Of a DNA stretch of 64,000 bases, positions 32,601 to 42,925 are shown piece by piece. A program made the translations under genes and the position numbers. The stretch is from contig OX638372.1 of NCBI GenBank assembly GCA_951812925.1, positions 88,123,058 through 88,187,057 of the forward strand, given 5' to 3'. Source of the stretch: Calliopum simillimum (taxonomy: Eukaryota > Arthropoda > Insecta > Diptera > Lauxaniidae). Within the stretch, counting starts at the first letter, position 1; the number at the start of each line of letters is the position of its first letter. The notes beneath the pieces were generated by a model. It saw only the letters and a list, made by a program, of their open reading frames with translations. It did no database searches and had not been told where the DNA came from.

Positions 32601-35600
32601 AACGTGGTGTATACAGAATCCAATTATCTTTTGAACGGTTTTTTAATTTTTTTTGAATGACTCCTCGTTAAAGAGTATTCGCAGTTTTAAAATTAAGACA
32701 TTTTAATATGAACTTATACGTAGCATTTACATTTAAAAACTGTGCACAACTTTTTAAATTGGGTTATCTCCTAAACTATAAGCTTCAGAAAATTTCCTGT
32801 GTTACAAAATTGTGGAGAAAAATTTTTCTGTAAAAGTTTGCGTTAGCGAGATATTTGCAAAAAACTGATTTTAGCGACCATTGAGCCTGAATAACTTTTT
32901 ATGCGCACAATGGACTTTTTACACATTATTAACCATGCATAAATAAATATAATTCCGGTGAAAAAAATTCACTTGGAATTTTTTCGCACAGCAGCTCTTT
33001 TTTCGTCTTATTTTCCTGGGCTAGTAGACATTATGTGTGTTCGTTTACTAGTACGCATAAAACGTACGTAAACGGGAGCTGTTCCGGCCTTAAGCTTTGA
33101 TTCTGTACTAGTAAACGAACACTTATAATAATTATAAATTTTTGTTACTTCTAACCGATAATGATTACGACGTGCTCCAGGATTCGCAAAAGCTTTTGGG
33201 CAATAGGAGCATTTATATGGAAACTCGCCAGCATGATTTCTCATATGCCACGTAAGAAAAGGCTTTTGAACAAAAGTACGATCACAAATTCTAAGTAGAT
33301 AAATAGAATTAGGAATAAAAATATCATATGTAAGGATTTTGCATAAAAAGTTCAACTTCGGCTATAAAAACTTACTCGCATGAATATAGGCGTTCACCAG
33401 TATGTGTTTTCATATGGATCGCGAGATGAGTCTCATGATCAAAAGTACGTTCACAAATTCTAAGTAGATAAATATGAAAAAAACGTAAATAAATATGTAC
33501 GCATGTAAGAAAATGGGGAGGTCTAACTTAAATAAATTAAACTTACTCGCATTTGTAGCTTTCTGGAATAATATCAGATTCAACCATATTATGTACTTTT
33601 ATTTTATGTCTTTTCAAGTTCGATGTTATGCTAAATGATTTGCCGCAGATATCGCAAGTACTCGGACGTTCATTAGTGTGGGTTCTACGAAAAAAAAAAA
33701 ACTTTCTTTAACTATTTATATTGCAAATGTATACAGGCCTGCTTATTTTGACATAGAAGTTCTCCTTTGGAAAAAATTGGTGACTTAGAAATTAGCAAGA
33801 ATCTTAGGTTTTGGTATGTTAGTCACGTAAAGATTCTGAAATATGCTTGAAAAAATATATAACATGACATACAGCGTTAAATAAGACCCACATAAAAACG
33901 AAATAAAGCCCAAAATTTAAAAAATAAACGAAATAACGCCCAAATTATTTTCATATAATAAAATTGTAGAGATTTTATGGCCAGTTCTTTTTAATTATAA
34001 TCAAATCAATTGATTACTTTTTTTATCGCAAGCCTATACAATACAATATTAATATAACATCCATATTGGCCCATAAGATATACATATACATAAGATATAC
34101 ATATGTACAATTCATTTATATTAAAGATATGAGCGTTATTTCGTTTTTATTTTTTATTAATTTTTTTTTTTTTTTTGTTTCTGTGGGCGTTATCTAAAAA
34201 GCAGCATTTTTGTTGCTATATAAACTAATAATATTTTAGAATCGTAGCGTGTTACAGCAAAACCTATAGCAAAAATGCAGTAGGTACCTAAAAACTTAGC
34301 TAAATCAAAAGTCATATTTTAAAGGAGAACGTATCAGAGGCCTGCATTAGTTATAAAATGCAGTTTCCTCTAACCGATTATGTCTAACCAGAGGCGCAGA
34401 AAATTTAAAAGTTTTTGGGCAATAAGAGCATTTATAAGCGCGTTCGCTGGAATGTGTTCTTATATGGCGAGTAAGCGTTTCTTTTCGTGCAAAAGTACGG
34501 CCACAAGTGTCGCAACTATGCGGCCGTTTATTCGTGTGTGTCCTAAAAAATAGTATATATCAATTAATATTTTTTCCATGGTATAAATTTTGTCACAATT
34601 TTCTCTTACCTATGATGTTTTTCCAAAGCTTGATAAGTTACAAAAGTACGTTCACATATTCTACCGGATATATAAAAAAAAATAAATTATTATTTTAGGG
34701 AATAAAAGTTAATTTAATACAATCTTACTCGCACTCGTTCGTATGTATCTTCATATGTTCCATTAAATCTTGATTTTGTGCAAAAGTGAGTCCATAAACT
34801 CTAGAGTAAAGATAAAGCGAAAGACAATTAACACTGTGAATAGAATCTGAAAAAGTCTTACAAACTTACTTGCAATCAATGCTTGTGTTTAGTAAAAATT
34901 CTTCATCACTTGTACTAGCAGAAATGTTCGAACACTTAAAAGATTTCTTCTTTTTGATTCTCATTCGCTTTGAATAACTTTCTAGTTTTTTCATCTTACC
35001 CTTTATTTTACGCGACGATGATTTTTTTGGATGAGACACATATTCATCATCACTTAAATTATAAAATGGGTCATTTTCCAATTCGTGAAGATATTCAGCT
35101 TTCTCTGTTTTCTTAAAAAAAAAATAGTAAAAAATTACTAAATACTATTATACCAAGTGAGAGTATGGGCCTTTTCGTGAGCAAATATTCTAAAGAATTT
35201 TTCTCGGACTCCCTAGCATGCAATCGAAAAAAAAAAATTATGAAAGTGGAAATTCACTGGAAAGTAAGGCTACACAGGTTTACAAAAAAAAAGGTCCTAA
35301 CGTTTTGACCAGACCATGTGTTGCCTAGGTATTTTGACGACCTAAATCCGAAACCGCGGTCCGTTTTTTCCCAGAACATCACAAAGAAGATATTTCAAGG
35401 TCATATAGAGGTCGAAATTGTTATAATACTGAATTTCTCGCCCGAGTGGTCCTAGAGCCTTGTTTGAACATTGGAAAAGAGCTCTGGACCCCGCCCAGGT
35501 CCAGCCCAGAGGGTTTTGACCTGTAAAATGTCGATTTTTCCGATAAGACGTAGAACTTCGACTAGAAAATTCCTGTGGCGAGTACGAAGTCGACCCGGCT

Positions 35601-38600
35601 CTTCTCGATTGATCACCTTAACATAATGGGAAAGTTCCGGCTCCAGACCAGGGCCGACCTGAAAAATACGAACTGGGTCCATTGGGTTGAACCCGAAAAA
35701 TTCGAATTTTCACAGGAAAGATCTTGGCAATGTTTAAAACCACTTTGAAATTAAATGTCTTATAGCGATTAGAAAGACTTTTATAGCGCGTATAAAATTG
35801 AGAAAAAGCATCAAAAAATGCATTGAGAACTAACTCACTTTATTCGCGATTTAGTTTTCAAAAAGCACTAAAACAAGGTTGGCATCACAGTGTTAAAGTC
35901 AAATGGAAAATAATAGGGCTGTATAGTAGTTTTTTTGGCGAAAGTTGTGATAAAAGTATTCCGGCTGAAATTGGCATTTCCACGATTGCAAATTCTCGAG
36001 AAAGGAATATATTCTAGAAAGGGAATTTCCAGACAAATTCATGATAAGGCTTTAAATGTAAATTGACATAGAAAAACGACACAATCAGCAAAAATGTTTG
36101 AGTTTTGGTTGCAGCCAAAGACCGTCTATACTTCAACTTAAATGTGGAAATAAGTTACAGTGTTAAACTTACTATAAAATGTAAGCCCTGAACACCTTTC
36201 GAACGATCTTTCAATATATTAGCATTATGAAGCAATTTTAACTTCATATCCTTAGATGTATATATTCTAAATATATAACCGACAAATTCCAAAATGTGTA
36301 TTTTCTGCAACGAGTTGCTTTGCACAAACCATATATTAAGTGAATGTCCTGTGTCGAAAATTAATCTTCCAATAGCAAATATCCTTGACTGTCGTAATGA
36401 TGGAACCAATGCATTCACCTTTTCGGCGAAAGTATGGTTATCGCTCTGGATATTTCAAAGGCTTTTGATCGAGTGTGGCATCGCGCCCTATTATCAAAAC
36501 TAATTGCATATGGTGTCGGTGATTCTTTTGCTCTTTGGATCACTAGCTTCTGTAGTAACCGTTTGATCCGTGTTGTAGTTGATGGTTTCACTTCCATTGA
36601 ACACTCCATTAACGCTGGAGTTCCCCAGGGTTCTGTGCTTTCTCCAACACTTTTCCTTATTTTTATCGATGACCTTCTGTCTTCGACTACAGGCCCAATC
36701 CATTCCTTTGCGGATGATAGTAACATTTGTTATTCATATGGCTTTAAAAAGCGTCCCAGTTCTACGGAGGTTGAGATTAAAAGACGCCATATGTATGATA
36801 CACTCTCAAATGATCTCAATAAAATTTCCGAGTGGGGTCTTGCTAATCGGGTCGATTTCAATGCTAGCAAGACCCAATGTTGTCTGTTATCTCACAGACG
36901 AATGAATTGCTCTTCTGCTCACCTTAATATGGCTGGCGTAGACATTGCAAGATCACCATCTCTTGACGTTCTGGGCATATCGATTCAATCGGATTTGAGG
37001 TGGACTGACCATGTGTTTCATGTGTCGAAAGAAGCGGCCAAGTGTATAGGTTTTTTGAAACGGCGCACATAGGGGTATCTGAGTTAAAAACCTGGTCAAA
37101 ATTAATAACTCCGAAACTACTGGTCCGATTTCGGAAATTGAGGTGCCATTTTGTTCAGATTATTCAGACGATCAAAATAATTACAGACTCGTTTAAAAAA
37201 ATTGTCGGCAGAGGTCGCTGCAGACAAGTCAAATATTTGAGGACTTGTAGCTCCTGTATAACCGAGCGGATTTTGGTTCTTATAAAGTTTTCCTTTTTCA
37301 TATTACTAAAATGACCATTTGATAGTATTAAACTTTTGAAATTCATTTAATAGATGGCGCTGTACAGATGATAATTGTTGTAACTTTTAGGGCCTTCTAT
37401 GTCCTATACTGCTTTATTGATTTTAGCTATCAAGGTGTCAATCAATTCATATAACTTAGAAGAGTAGTTCGAAAGCACTACAGAATAGAAAATTTTATCA
37501 CAGAGGGCGCTAGAGACAAAACCACCATAAACAAATTTTAAACATTCTATATCACTGTACCTTATTTAATAGATATGGTTTATTCTTTCGGTATTGTTAA
37601 CTGGGCTAATACATTAATGCTGAATTCTCAACAAATTGATAATAGAGGCCAACATAACTTACCAAAGCTTCAACTTTTCAATCTCCGAACTAATAATTTA
37701 ACTGGAAGTAATAAAATCTCAAGTTTTTCAAAAACATAGTAATTTTTGTCGTTGGAAAAGGAAATCCAAGAATCGGGAAAATCGTGGCAAGAGATCAAAG
37801 TCATCGCAAGGGATCGTGACAAATGGAGAGATTTCATATTGGCCCTATGCTCCTCCTAGGAGTTAAAGGAGAATACATACATACATACATAGGCGTTAGC
37901 AAAAAGTGCAGCTATTTTGCGAATTGGAAATAGTAGGAGCCAAATTTTGCAGTTTTAGTTACAAAAAGATTTAATTTATGAGAATATTTGGTAGAGAAAA
38001 TTGGGACTCGTGAGGATCCATTACTTTTCTTCTATTAAAAATTAAATATTTTTCAATGAAAAATACTCATTTACTTGTAAAGTTTGATCACACTATTTTG
38101 ACTCTCATAATCATTTTTTTTTTTTATAAAATTATATTCACTGTTGAGAACACACCTGTCGTAGAAGAATCCATTCTGCAATTTTTCGTTTTTCCCTGCA
38201 CTTAAAGAAATATACGCACTTAAATCAACACTTCTTTCGCAGCTTTAAAATTGTATTTTAAAATGTTTCACAAAACTTCAACTTTGACAGCGTAGTATGC
38301 AGCCGCAGATTGATTTAGATAAAATCGGGTGTCAGATTTCTTTTGTTTGGAGTGTTAGCTGTGTAATAGAAAAAAATTGGATCATTTTGGACCAATTTCA
38401 AAAATTCGTTTTTGACCAGCTTTTCGGGTTAAATCTCCCTATGTGCGGCGTAAGAAATACTTCACTCCTGTTGATCTTCGTAATGTCTACTTTACCTATA
38501 TTCGTCCGAAACTGGAATACAATTCACACATTTGGGCCGGGGCTTCAAAAACATCTTTAGAGCTGCTAGACCGAGTTCAGCGACGTGTGTTTAAACTTAT

Positions 38601-40167
38601 TGGTGACATAAATATTATATCCTCAATTGACACCCTTGAGCACCGACGTAACGTAGGGTGTATAACTCTTTTTTATAGATATTATAATAGGATGTGCTCT
38701 AGAGAGATATGCGACCTGGTTCCCTCAATTCGTATCTTCTCTCGAGGCACTCGGGCGTCCAATTCGGCCCATCCTTTTTGCGTCACACCGGCGCCAAGCA
38801 GAACATCCCACTATCGTGATAATTCGTTCTTCGGTCGTACGATTAAGTTGTGGAACAACCTCCCAGTCACTGTTTTCCCTGTAGGATACGACATTCAAAA
38901 ATTCAAGAAAAACGTTCACCAACACTACTCCATCTTTCCCCCCTCCCTCTAACCTATTTCCTTTCTTCAAACCAACACAGTGCTATGCATTTATAGGGGT
39001 CATCCCCTGAGCGTTGGTTTCAATTAAAAAAAAAAAAAAAAAAAAATTATGACAATAGAAAACTAATTACTGAAGCACTTAAAAAACACGATTTATTATA
39101 TGAAACCTAAGCAAAAACATATACTAAGTAGAACTATTATAAAATTATGTTAATCTATTGGGGTGTAATGGCCTAGCTACCCAACTCCTCTTAATATATT
39201 TAGTAAATTAACTTTGCTAAATATTTGAAATAAATCAATAAATATATAAATAACCGACATATAATTGAGAAAATCGCTAACAAATTTTAAAGCTTTATCA
39301 ATAATATTCCGTAGGGAATCCTATATCCACATTATCGATTGGTTTAATATCAACACTCTCTTTTCGAAGAAACAATAAAAATTCAGACTCTAAACTAGGG
39401 GTGTACAAAATTAAACTTGAGAGTATGTGTATGAGAGAAGATAGATAGAAAGGACTTTCTTAATGATAATTTGATATGCTTCACTTACATCTATTTCCAT
39501 AAGTTTGTCTTGCTCGTCTTCAAACGACTGACCTAAAATCATTTCGTTCTCATAAAGTTTTTGATTTTTTTCTAGCTCTACTTTCACATCAGGTTTGTTA
39601 TAATATATGTCTGATTCCTTTTCATTTGCATTATCTTTAATGAATTCTTCTTCTCCTTTTTCAAATGCATCAAACACTTTGTAAATTATTTCATTTTCAA
39701 CTATTTCTTTCTTCAGTTTCAAGCTTAGTTCAAGATTTTTACAATCTAAGACCATTTCAGTTTCAATTTCTGCTTGAACATCTTCAATGCTGTATTCCTC
39801 TACAAATGATATTTTCTTTTGTTCCGCACTGTCCACATCCAAGGGTGCAATAAGTGCACTCAAACGGTTGTGTGAATGCTGACAGGTCTTGCGAAACATG
39901 TAAGCCTCCTTTAGGCACTGGAGGCATTTGGTACATATTTTGTCCGGATAATGATCGAATTGTTTAATCTAAATAAATATAATAAATTAAACAGTTTGTT
40001 AATAAACTTAACACTTTACAACATACAGGCACCCCACCGCACTCATGTATCAACAGCGTAAGATCTTTTTCATCGTTCGGATGAAAAATTGATTCCAAGG
40101 CTTCAACCGGCTGATGCAGGCAAATACGACATACAATCCACTTTTCCATACCATCTTTAAGCTCCAT
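29482..40167 (-). CDS. ZAD-domain C2H2 zinc-finger protein, ten exons, 551 residues
   Basis: Joined exons: 40167-40027, 39968-39489, 35111-34870, 34800-34729, 34660-34610, 34542-34375, 33684-33547, 33459-33376, 33290-33156, 29626-29482. All introns are GT-AG and all phases agree, giving 1656 nt with a stop. The ZAD (residues ~10-90) has the four zinc ligands C13, C16, C59 and C62. An acidic linker (~90-207) and a basic, Lys/Ser-rich stretch (~225-285) follow. Then come nine C2H2 fingers, the first lacking its second cysteine and the last one residue short. ZAD proteins are insect DNA-binding regulators that dimerise through the ZAD and act in the nucleus; the target is unknown. Fingers 4-5 and 8-9 look like duplicates. 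I do not recognise a specific ortholog. Confidence 0.88.
30550..30577. repeat. (GA)n microsatellite
   Basis: About twelve GA units in a row, followed by a TATATA-rich region near 30608-30650. It gives rise to spurious Ser/Leu- and Arg/Glu-repeat frames. Confidence 0.9.
30805..33021. mobile_element. 2.2-kb fold-back element in ZAD intron 9
   Basis: The arms at 30805-31256 and 32577-33021 are reverse complements over about 450 bp, with outer ends GCCCAGGAAAAT next to TA. Phrases such as GGTGTATACAGAATCCAATT and TTGTGGAGAAAAATTTTTCT occur in both arms, in opposite directions. The right arm has a few small insertions. The spacer is partly taken up by another element at 31330-32443. No transposase was found. 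Confidence 0.85.
31330..32443. mobile_element. Nested MITE with iterated TTTGCCGT motif
   Basis: The ends are TCGTCGGTTGAGTATTA and, reversed, TCGTCGCCTGAGTATTA, next to TA on both sides; both then continue with TTTGCCGTAAAC. The word TTGCCGT recurs inside near 31478, 31517, 31545 (reverse) and 31603. It lies within the loop of the fold-back element at 30805-33021 and so inserted later. Confidence 0.65.
33156..33290 (-). CDS. ZAD gene exon 9: fingers 7 and 8
   Basis: Encodes CEICDRTF...TWHMRNH and CSYCPKAF...RRNHYR. It resembles exon 6 in its second half and has the same unusual CG|gttaga donor, supporting descent from a duplication. Confidence 0.83.
33376..33459 (-). CDS. ZAD gene exon 8: finger 6
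   Basis: Completes [21 protein letters not shown] followed by a TGER-type linker, the canonical spacer between adjacent DNA-binding fingers. Confidence 0.83.
33547..33684 (-). CDS. ZAD gene exon 7: finger 5
   Basis: Encodes [14 protein letters not shown]...LKRHKIKVH and a 12-residue spacer, ending in YKCE with a gtaagt donor. It is clearly related to exon 10. Confidence 0.83.
33880..34195. mobile_element. Short MITE with CGAAATAACGCCC motif
   Basis: GACCCACATAAAAACGAAAT at the left and a reversed copy ending TGTGGGCGTTATCT at the right enclose repeats of AACGAAATAACGCCCA. A closely similar unit is at 55035-55186. It is in ZAD intron 6. Confidence 0.6.
34375..34542 (-). CDS. ZAD gene exon 6: fingers 3 and 4
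   Basis: Contains CDTCGRTF...RHIRTH and CSYCPKTF...LVRHNR. The donor CG|gttaga is weak, but splicing there yields H-N-R-T-H with exon 7, exactly the H-x3-H spacing wanted. If it is not used, the frame runs on for ten codons (LEETAFYN...) to TAA at 34347-34349. Confidence 0.8.
34610..34660 (-). CDS. ZAD gene exon 5: finger 2 (51-bp micro-exon)
   Basis: Completes CEICERTF...ALEKHHRTH across the two junctions. Its small size and consistent phase 2 on both sides show how finely the finger array is split. Confidence 0.82.
34729..34800 (-). CDS. ZAD gene exon 4: degenerate finger 1
   Basis: With the preceding cysteine it reads CKVYGLTF...[13 protein letters not shown]. The second zinc cysteine is replaced by tyrosine (TAT for TGT), so this finger should not bind zinc. 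The phases fit both neighbours. Confidence 0.82.
34870..35111 (-). CDS. ZAD gene exon 3: basic linker
   Basis: About 80 residues with a [19 protein letters not shown] basic cluster and [10 protein letters not shown], plausible as a nuclear localisation signal. It ends in CK with a gtaagt donor in phase 2. Confidence 0.82.
35150..36035. repeat. Dispersed repeat, copy 1 (ZAD intron)
   Basis: It shares ordered blocks with 45470-46020 and with 52090-52625 plus 53430-53600: a CTCACTGG(A)AAGTAAGG-type block, GGTTGGCATCACAGTG (35878), and CACGATTGCAAATTCTCGAGA (35981, one word of which is shared). Its length is about 0.9 kb. No protein is coded; its class is unknown. Confidence 0.6.
36290..36420 (+). 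mobile_element. LINE C-terminal tail fragment (Cys-rich motif)
   Basis: The frame reads [18 protein letters not shown], which has the C-x2-C...H-x4-C spacing found at the C-terminal end of ORF2 in several non-LTR retrotransposons. The fragment is short, and the upstream part is out of frame. It abuts the next LINE copy. Confidence 0.5.
36434..37060 (+). pseudogene. LINE reverse transcriptase, first block
   Basis: Contains [12 protein letters not shown] (metal-binding aspartate in the first RT motif), [14 protein letters not shown], and the catalytic HSFADDSN (the DD pair) near 36700-36720. It is open up to the DNA-transposon insertion. It is the palm region of the polymerase without its N-terminal endonuclease. 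Confidence 0.92.
37061..37065. repeat. Target duplication CGGCG, left copy
   Basis: Direct repeat of 5 bp flanking the Transib-like element; the other copy is at 38446-38450. A GC-rich 5-bp CGNCG duplication is characteristic of Transib transposons. Confidence 0.8.
37066..38445. mobile_element. Transib-like non-autonomous element inside the LINE
   Basis: 1380 bp between two CGGCG copies. The ends are CACATAGGGG and, reversed, CACATAGGGAGA. Further in, CTGGTCAAAA and ACTGGTCC/TTGGTCC occur at similar positions from each end. A CAC start with a CGNCG 5-bp duplication fits Transib (the superfamily related to RAG1). No transposase core is visible, so it is a deletion derivative. Removing the element with one CGGCG would make the LINE frame continuous, which shows exactly where it inserted. 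Confidence 0.78.
38446..38952 (+). pseudogene. LINE reverse transcriptase, second block
   Basis: Continues the LINE frame after the insertion with [25 protein letters not shown] and [15 protein letters not shown], the thumb region of many CR1/Jockey-type ORF2 proteins. It ends at a TAA (38950-38952) after FPPSL, followed by about 75 bp of 3' UTR and the A-run. Confidence 0.9.
39489..39968 (-). CDS. ZAD gene exon 2: second ZAD half and acidic linker
   Basis: 160 residues. It starts with [18 protein letters not shown], the second zinc-ligand pair of the ZAD, followed by a Glu-rich linker of about 110 residues. The acceptor is preceded by TTTATTTAG; the donor is gtaagt; phase 0. Intron 2 behind it holds the LINE/Transib insertions. 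Confidence 0.88.
40027..40167 (-). CDS. ZAD gene exon 1: start codon and first ZAD half
   Basis: ATG at 40167 is preceded by ATCAA, a good insect start context. It encodes 47 residues with the first zinc-ligand pair WIVCRICL and ends in the conserved acidic/hydrophobic helix region. The donor is gtatgt; phase 0. Confidence 0.88.
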
Positions 40168-41342
40168 TTGATTTATAAGATTACTTTTTTTTATTTTTAT
40201 TTTGTAAACAATCTAGTGACGTTCATTCCTTTTGTCTTTTTTTCTACACTGAAATGTTATCTGACCAGTGCTGCTGCACAGCCTAAAAAAAATTTAGCAT
40301 TTAAAATTTAAAATATGTATCAAAATGCCAAAAAAGTATTAAAATAAATTAAAACAAGTTTTACGCAAAAATAACAGGTATTTTTGTTCTATATTAAATA
40401 AAACAAGATAGTATTTGAGATCAATTCATTCAAAATTAGGAGAAATGTACTTTATTTATGTAATTTTCATCGGTGGAAAAGAAATTAACTAGTTATTCGC
40501 TTAGAAGGTCTTGTCATAGTTTTTTAAGTAAAAAAACGTATCAAACCGGAAAAAAAAAATAGTTGGAAAATGTATCATTTCAGCCACACTGAATGTGATG
40601 GAAATGGTTTCTCACACGACGGGCACGGGCACGTCAAATTTCTAGGCAAGCGAAGGGAAGTGGTGCTTTCATTTCCCTCCGTTTGCATACAAATTTCACA
40701 TGGCCTACGTGCCCGTGCGGCCGTTGTGTGAGTTCGCACTATGTCGTTTCTAAAGTTGCCATTGGATAAAAAAAAGTTTAAATTTTCTTTAGCGCCCAAA
40801 GCCCAAATGAACGTTGACGACACAAAGAGTTCAAAAAGTATCATATCGTTTCAATGAAAAGCAGACGATGACTCAAAAGCGATCCCGATAGTTGTCTGAA
40901 GGCTACCTGACTTAGTTCGGCTGTTCCGTAATGCACGATTAAAAATACGTTAAAACAGATATCAAACAGCTACCGGGGTATGAATTTTATACCAATATGA
41001 AGTAAATTAATATTAGGTGAGTTTTTTTTGGCATCTATCTTTGCTTTTATTAGCACTTTACGATAAATGTATGGGAAAGCAACATAAAAAGGGCTAAGCT
41101 ATTGCACGTTAAATTAAAGTGGCAAGTTCCGCGGCTAAATATTGTTGCTGTTTGACACCCTTTTTTATTGATTATTAATCGGTTTTTCTTTTGTTATCGA
41201 TTATAAGTTGACATTTGTGAGTTGTTTTAATTTTTTTTTTTTTTTTTTTTGCTCATTAATGGAACAAATATAGACAAGAATTGAGGAGCAGGACCTTATT
41301 GCTAGTGTGTCGTTATTAGGTGTAAAATCAATGCCAGCACCA
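40168..41342. other. Upstream region of the ZAD gene
   Basis: It should contain the promoter of the minus-strand zinc-finger gene. I see no convincing TATA or initiator. It includes the short palindromic element at 40605-40740. Otherwise AT-rich; nothing else can be supported. Confidence 0.4.
40605..40740. mobile_element. GC-rich hairpin MITE
   Basis: CTCACACGACGGGCACGGGC at the left is matched at the right by a reversed copy (GTGCCCGTGCGGCCGTTGTG, followed by TGAG); next inward both arms carry a CAAATTT word. Total about 130 bp. It stands out by GC content in an AT-rich region. Confidence 0.65.
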
Positions 41343-42751
41343 GGGGGGTTACTATCTAATGCGATACGAAAAGCAATACGATGCGAAAACCAGATGCGAT
41401 GCGAAAATAAAATCATACTCTGTATCTCGTTCGCATGAGTAAAAATGTTCACTTAGCAAAAATGTCATAAATAAAAATATTTTCAGTCAATTAAAATTTT
41501 TTAGAAATTCAATTTAAACATAAAATTTCAATTTAGTTCTATAGAAGCATCAACTTATATTGTTTGAAACTCTGGATTGCCCCCAGTGCGCATCTCGAGT
41601 CCTGTCACTGCCATACCTAAATTGGGGCGTCAGGCGTTGCGTTATTTAACGCTACACAAAAGCGTCAAGCGCCATACCGAAATAAAGATCGTTGCGTTGA
41701 AGTCATTTGTTTGTCAAAATCATATTGTTGTTTCTTTTTTACTTTTCTGCAGCTAACTTCACTCCATAACGCTTTGTCAAAATTGGAAATTCGAATAGCT
41801 CAGCGTTGAGCGTTGGCAATTTCGGTATGCGCCATACAAATTATATGTACATGAGAAATTTTTGACAGTAAAATAACGCTGACGCTCCAAGTGTTCTTAA
41901 AAGGAGAAACTTTTGTACTTTTTGGTGGCTGCCTACATCCGTTTACTTATACCAATTTGAAGGATTTTCTAAAAAAAAAAACAACAGTGTCCAAAACTTT
42001 TTCTGAAATTGCGATTATAGTCGGATACAACCACACAAATTTGGAGAACGTGTCTGCTACGCCAAGAAATGATCGTATCTCTTATGTGTGGCCTCCAAGC
42101 ATAGGTCCTACATGGTCAATATGGTATCTACCAAAAGGTTCGTCTTCTTTTATGATTGGTGGTAGAAAACCGTTCTTTCTTTCCAGATTTTATTTCCATA
42201 ACAACACTCCACGCAGTTTTTAAAAACACCCGCAACTTTGTAAGATTTTGAATAAAGAACCTCTTTCCAATAGGATCGAGTCTTCTCTGTCAAAAATATG
42301 TAAAAAATAAATTGCATTTCTACATACTTACATATAAGTAAACATTGCTTTCATTTCAAAATTCCGGGACGTTATAAAAAGAAATGGTAGAATTTTTGTG
42401 GAGGGGACTGTTAGCGAAATGATCCCAGAAACTTATCTTGGGACCTTAAGTTGATTAGATTTAGTGGAAAAGCATTGAAAAAAATCATATCAACTAAATA
42501 AATAAATAAGTCAAAGACGAAATCTTACATTTCCGCCTTTTCGCATTGATTGCGTTTGCTTGTTAGATGTCGCATGAAATATCCGAAATTCGAATGGTTT
42601 TGACATTCGCTTTCGCATTAGAGAGTTTAAAAAATCCAAAAAGGGAAAAAAGTGAATGCGATAATAGAAATACGAAATTCGAATTACAAAGTAGCACTTG
42701 CTCGAATGCGAAGATGTTTGCATTCGCATTCGAATTACAGAGTAACCCCCC
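41343..42751. mobile_element. Fold-back element, ends CAGGGGGGTTACT
   Basis: Left end CAGGGGGGTTACT, right end (reversed) CAGGGGGGTTACTCTGTAAT; both continue with words like AATGCGATGCGAA or AATGCGAATGC. It is related in sequence to the 234-bp palindrome at 8746-8979. A further small inverted-repeat element occupies 41605-41840. The open frames inside have no domain. Confidence 0.7.
41605..41840. mobile_element. Nested inverted-repeat element (GGCGTCAGGCGTTGCG type)
   Basis: Left TGCCATACCTAAATTGG is matched in reverse at the right by TGGCGCATACCGAAATTG. Iterated GCGTCA(A/G)GCG and AACGCT words lie between, in both orientations, including another CATACCGAAAT near 41672. Confidence 0.55.
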
Positions 42752-42817
42752 TGTACTTCGTAAACGTTTCAAACGTTGTTGCAGCGTTTCTTTTTAATAA
42801 TTACAAATGAATATTAT

Positions 42818-42925
42818 TTGTAGATCCTGTAATTTTCCACAAAAAAGATTCCAATACTTTTTATCGTGACTCACCATTTCCATCAAAAAGCCTCCTAAGT
42901 GAAAAGTAATAGAAACGTTGTCCGC
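42818..42925. repeat. Half copy of the 26410-26759 MITE
   Basis: Only the right arm is present: TTTGTAGATCCTGTAATTTTCCACAAA, then an ACTCACCATTT block and AGCCTCCTAAGTGAAAAGTA. The partner arm is missing. Confidence 0.7.

Larger units (their letters stand above)
36425..39048 (+). mobile_element. 5'-truncated non-LTR retrotransposon with poly-A tail
   Basis: Only the C-terminal reverse transcriptase half of ORF2 is present, in two blocks (36434-37060 and 38446-38952) separated by a DNA transposon. An A-run of about 20 closes the element at 39029-39048. The missing 5' end is the usual result of incomplete reverse transcription. The reverse transcriptase style fits CR1/Jockey-type LINEs; the clade cannot be fixed by eye. 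Confidence 0.9.
35112..39488 (-). other. Intron 2 of the ZAD gene
   Basis: A 4.4-kb intron holding, from right to left on the map, a LINE split by a Transib-like element, a LINE tail fragment, and a dispersed repeat copy. The flanking exons splice in phase 0. Confidence 0.75.

Noticed and set aside
35452..35682. Minus-strand frame with Gly/Pro/Arg-rich text
   Set aside because: It lies within the dispersed repeat at 35150-36035 and is not kept in the other copies.
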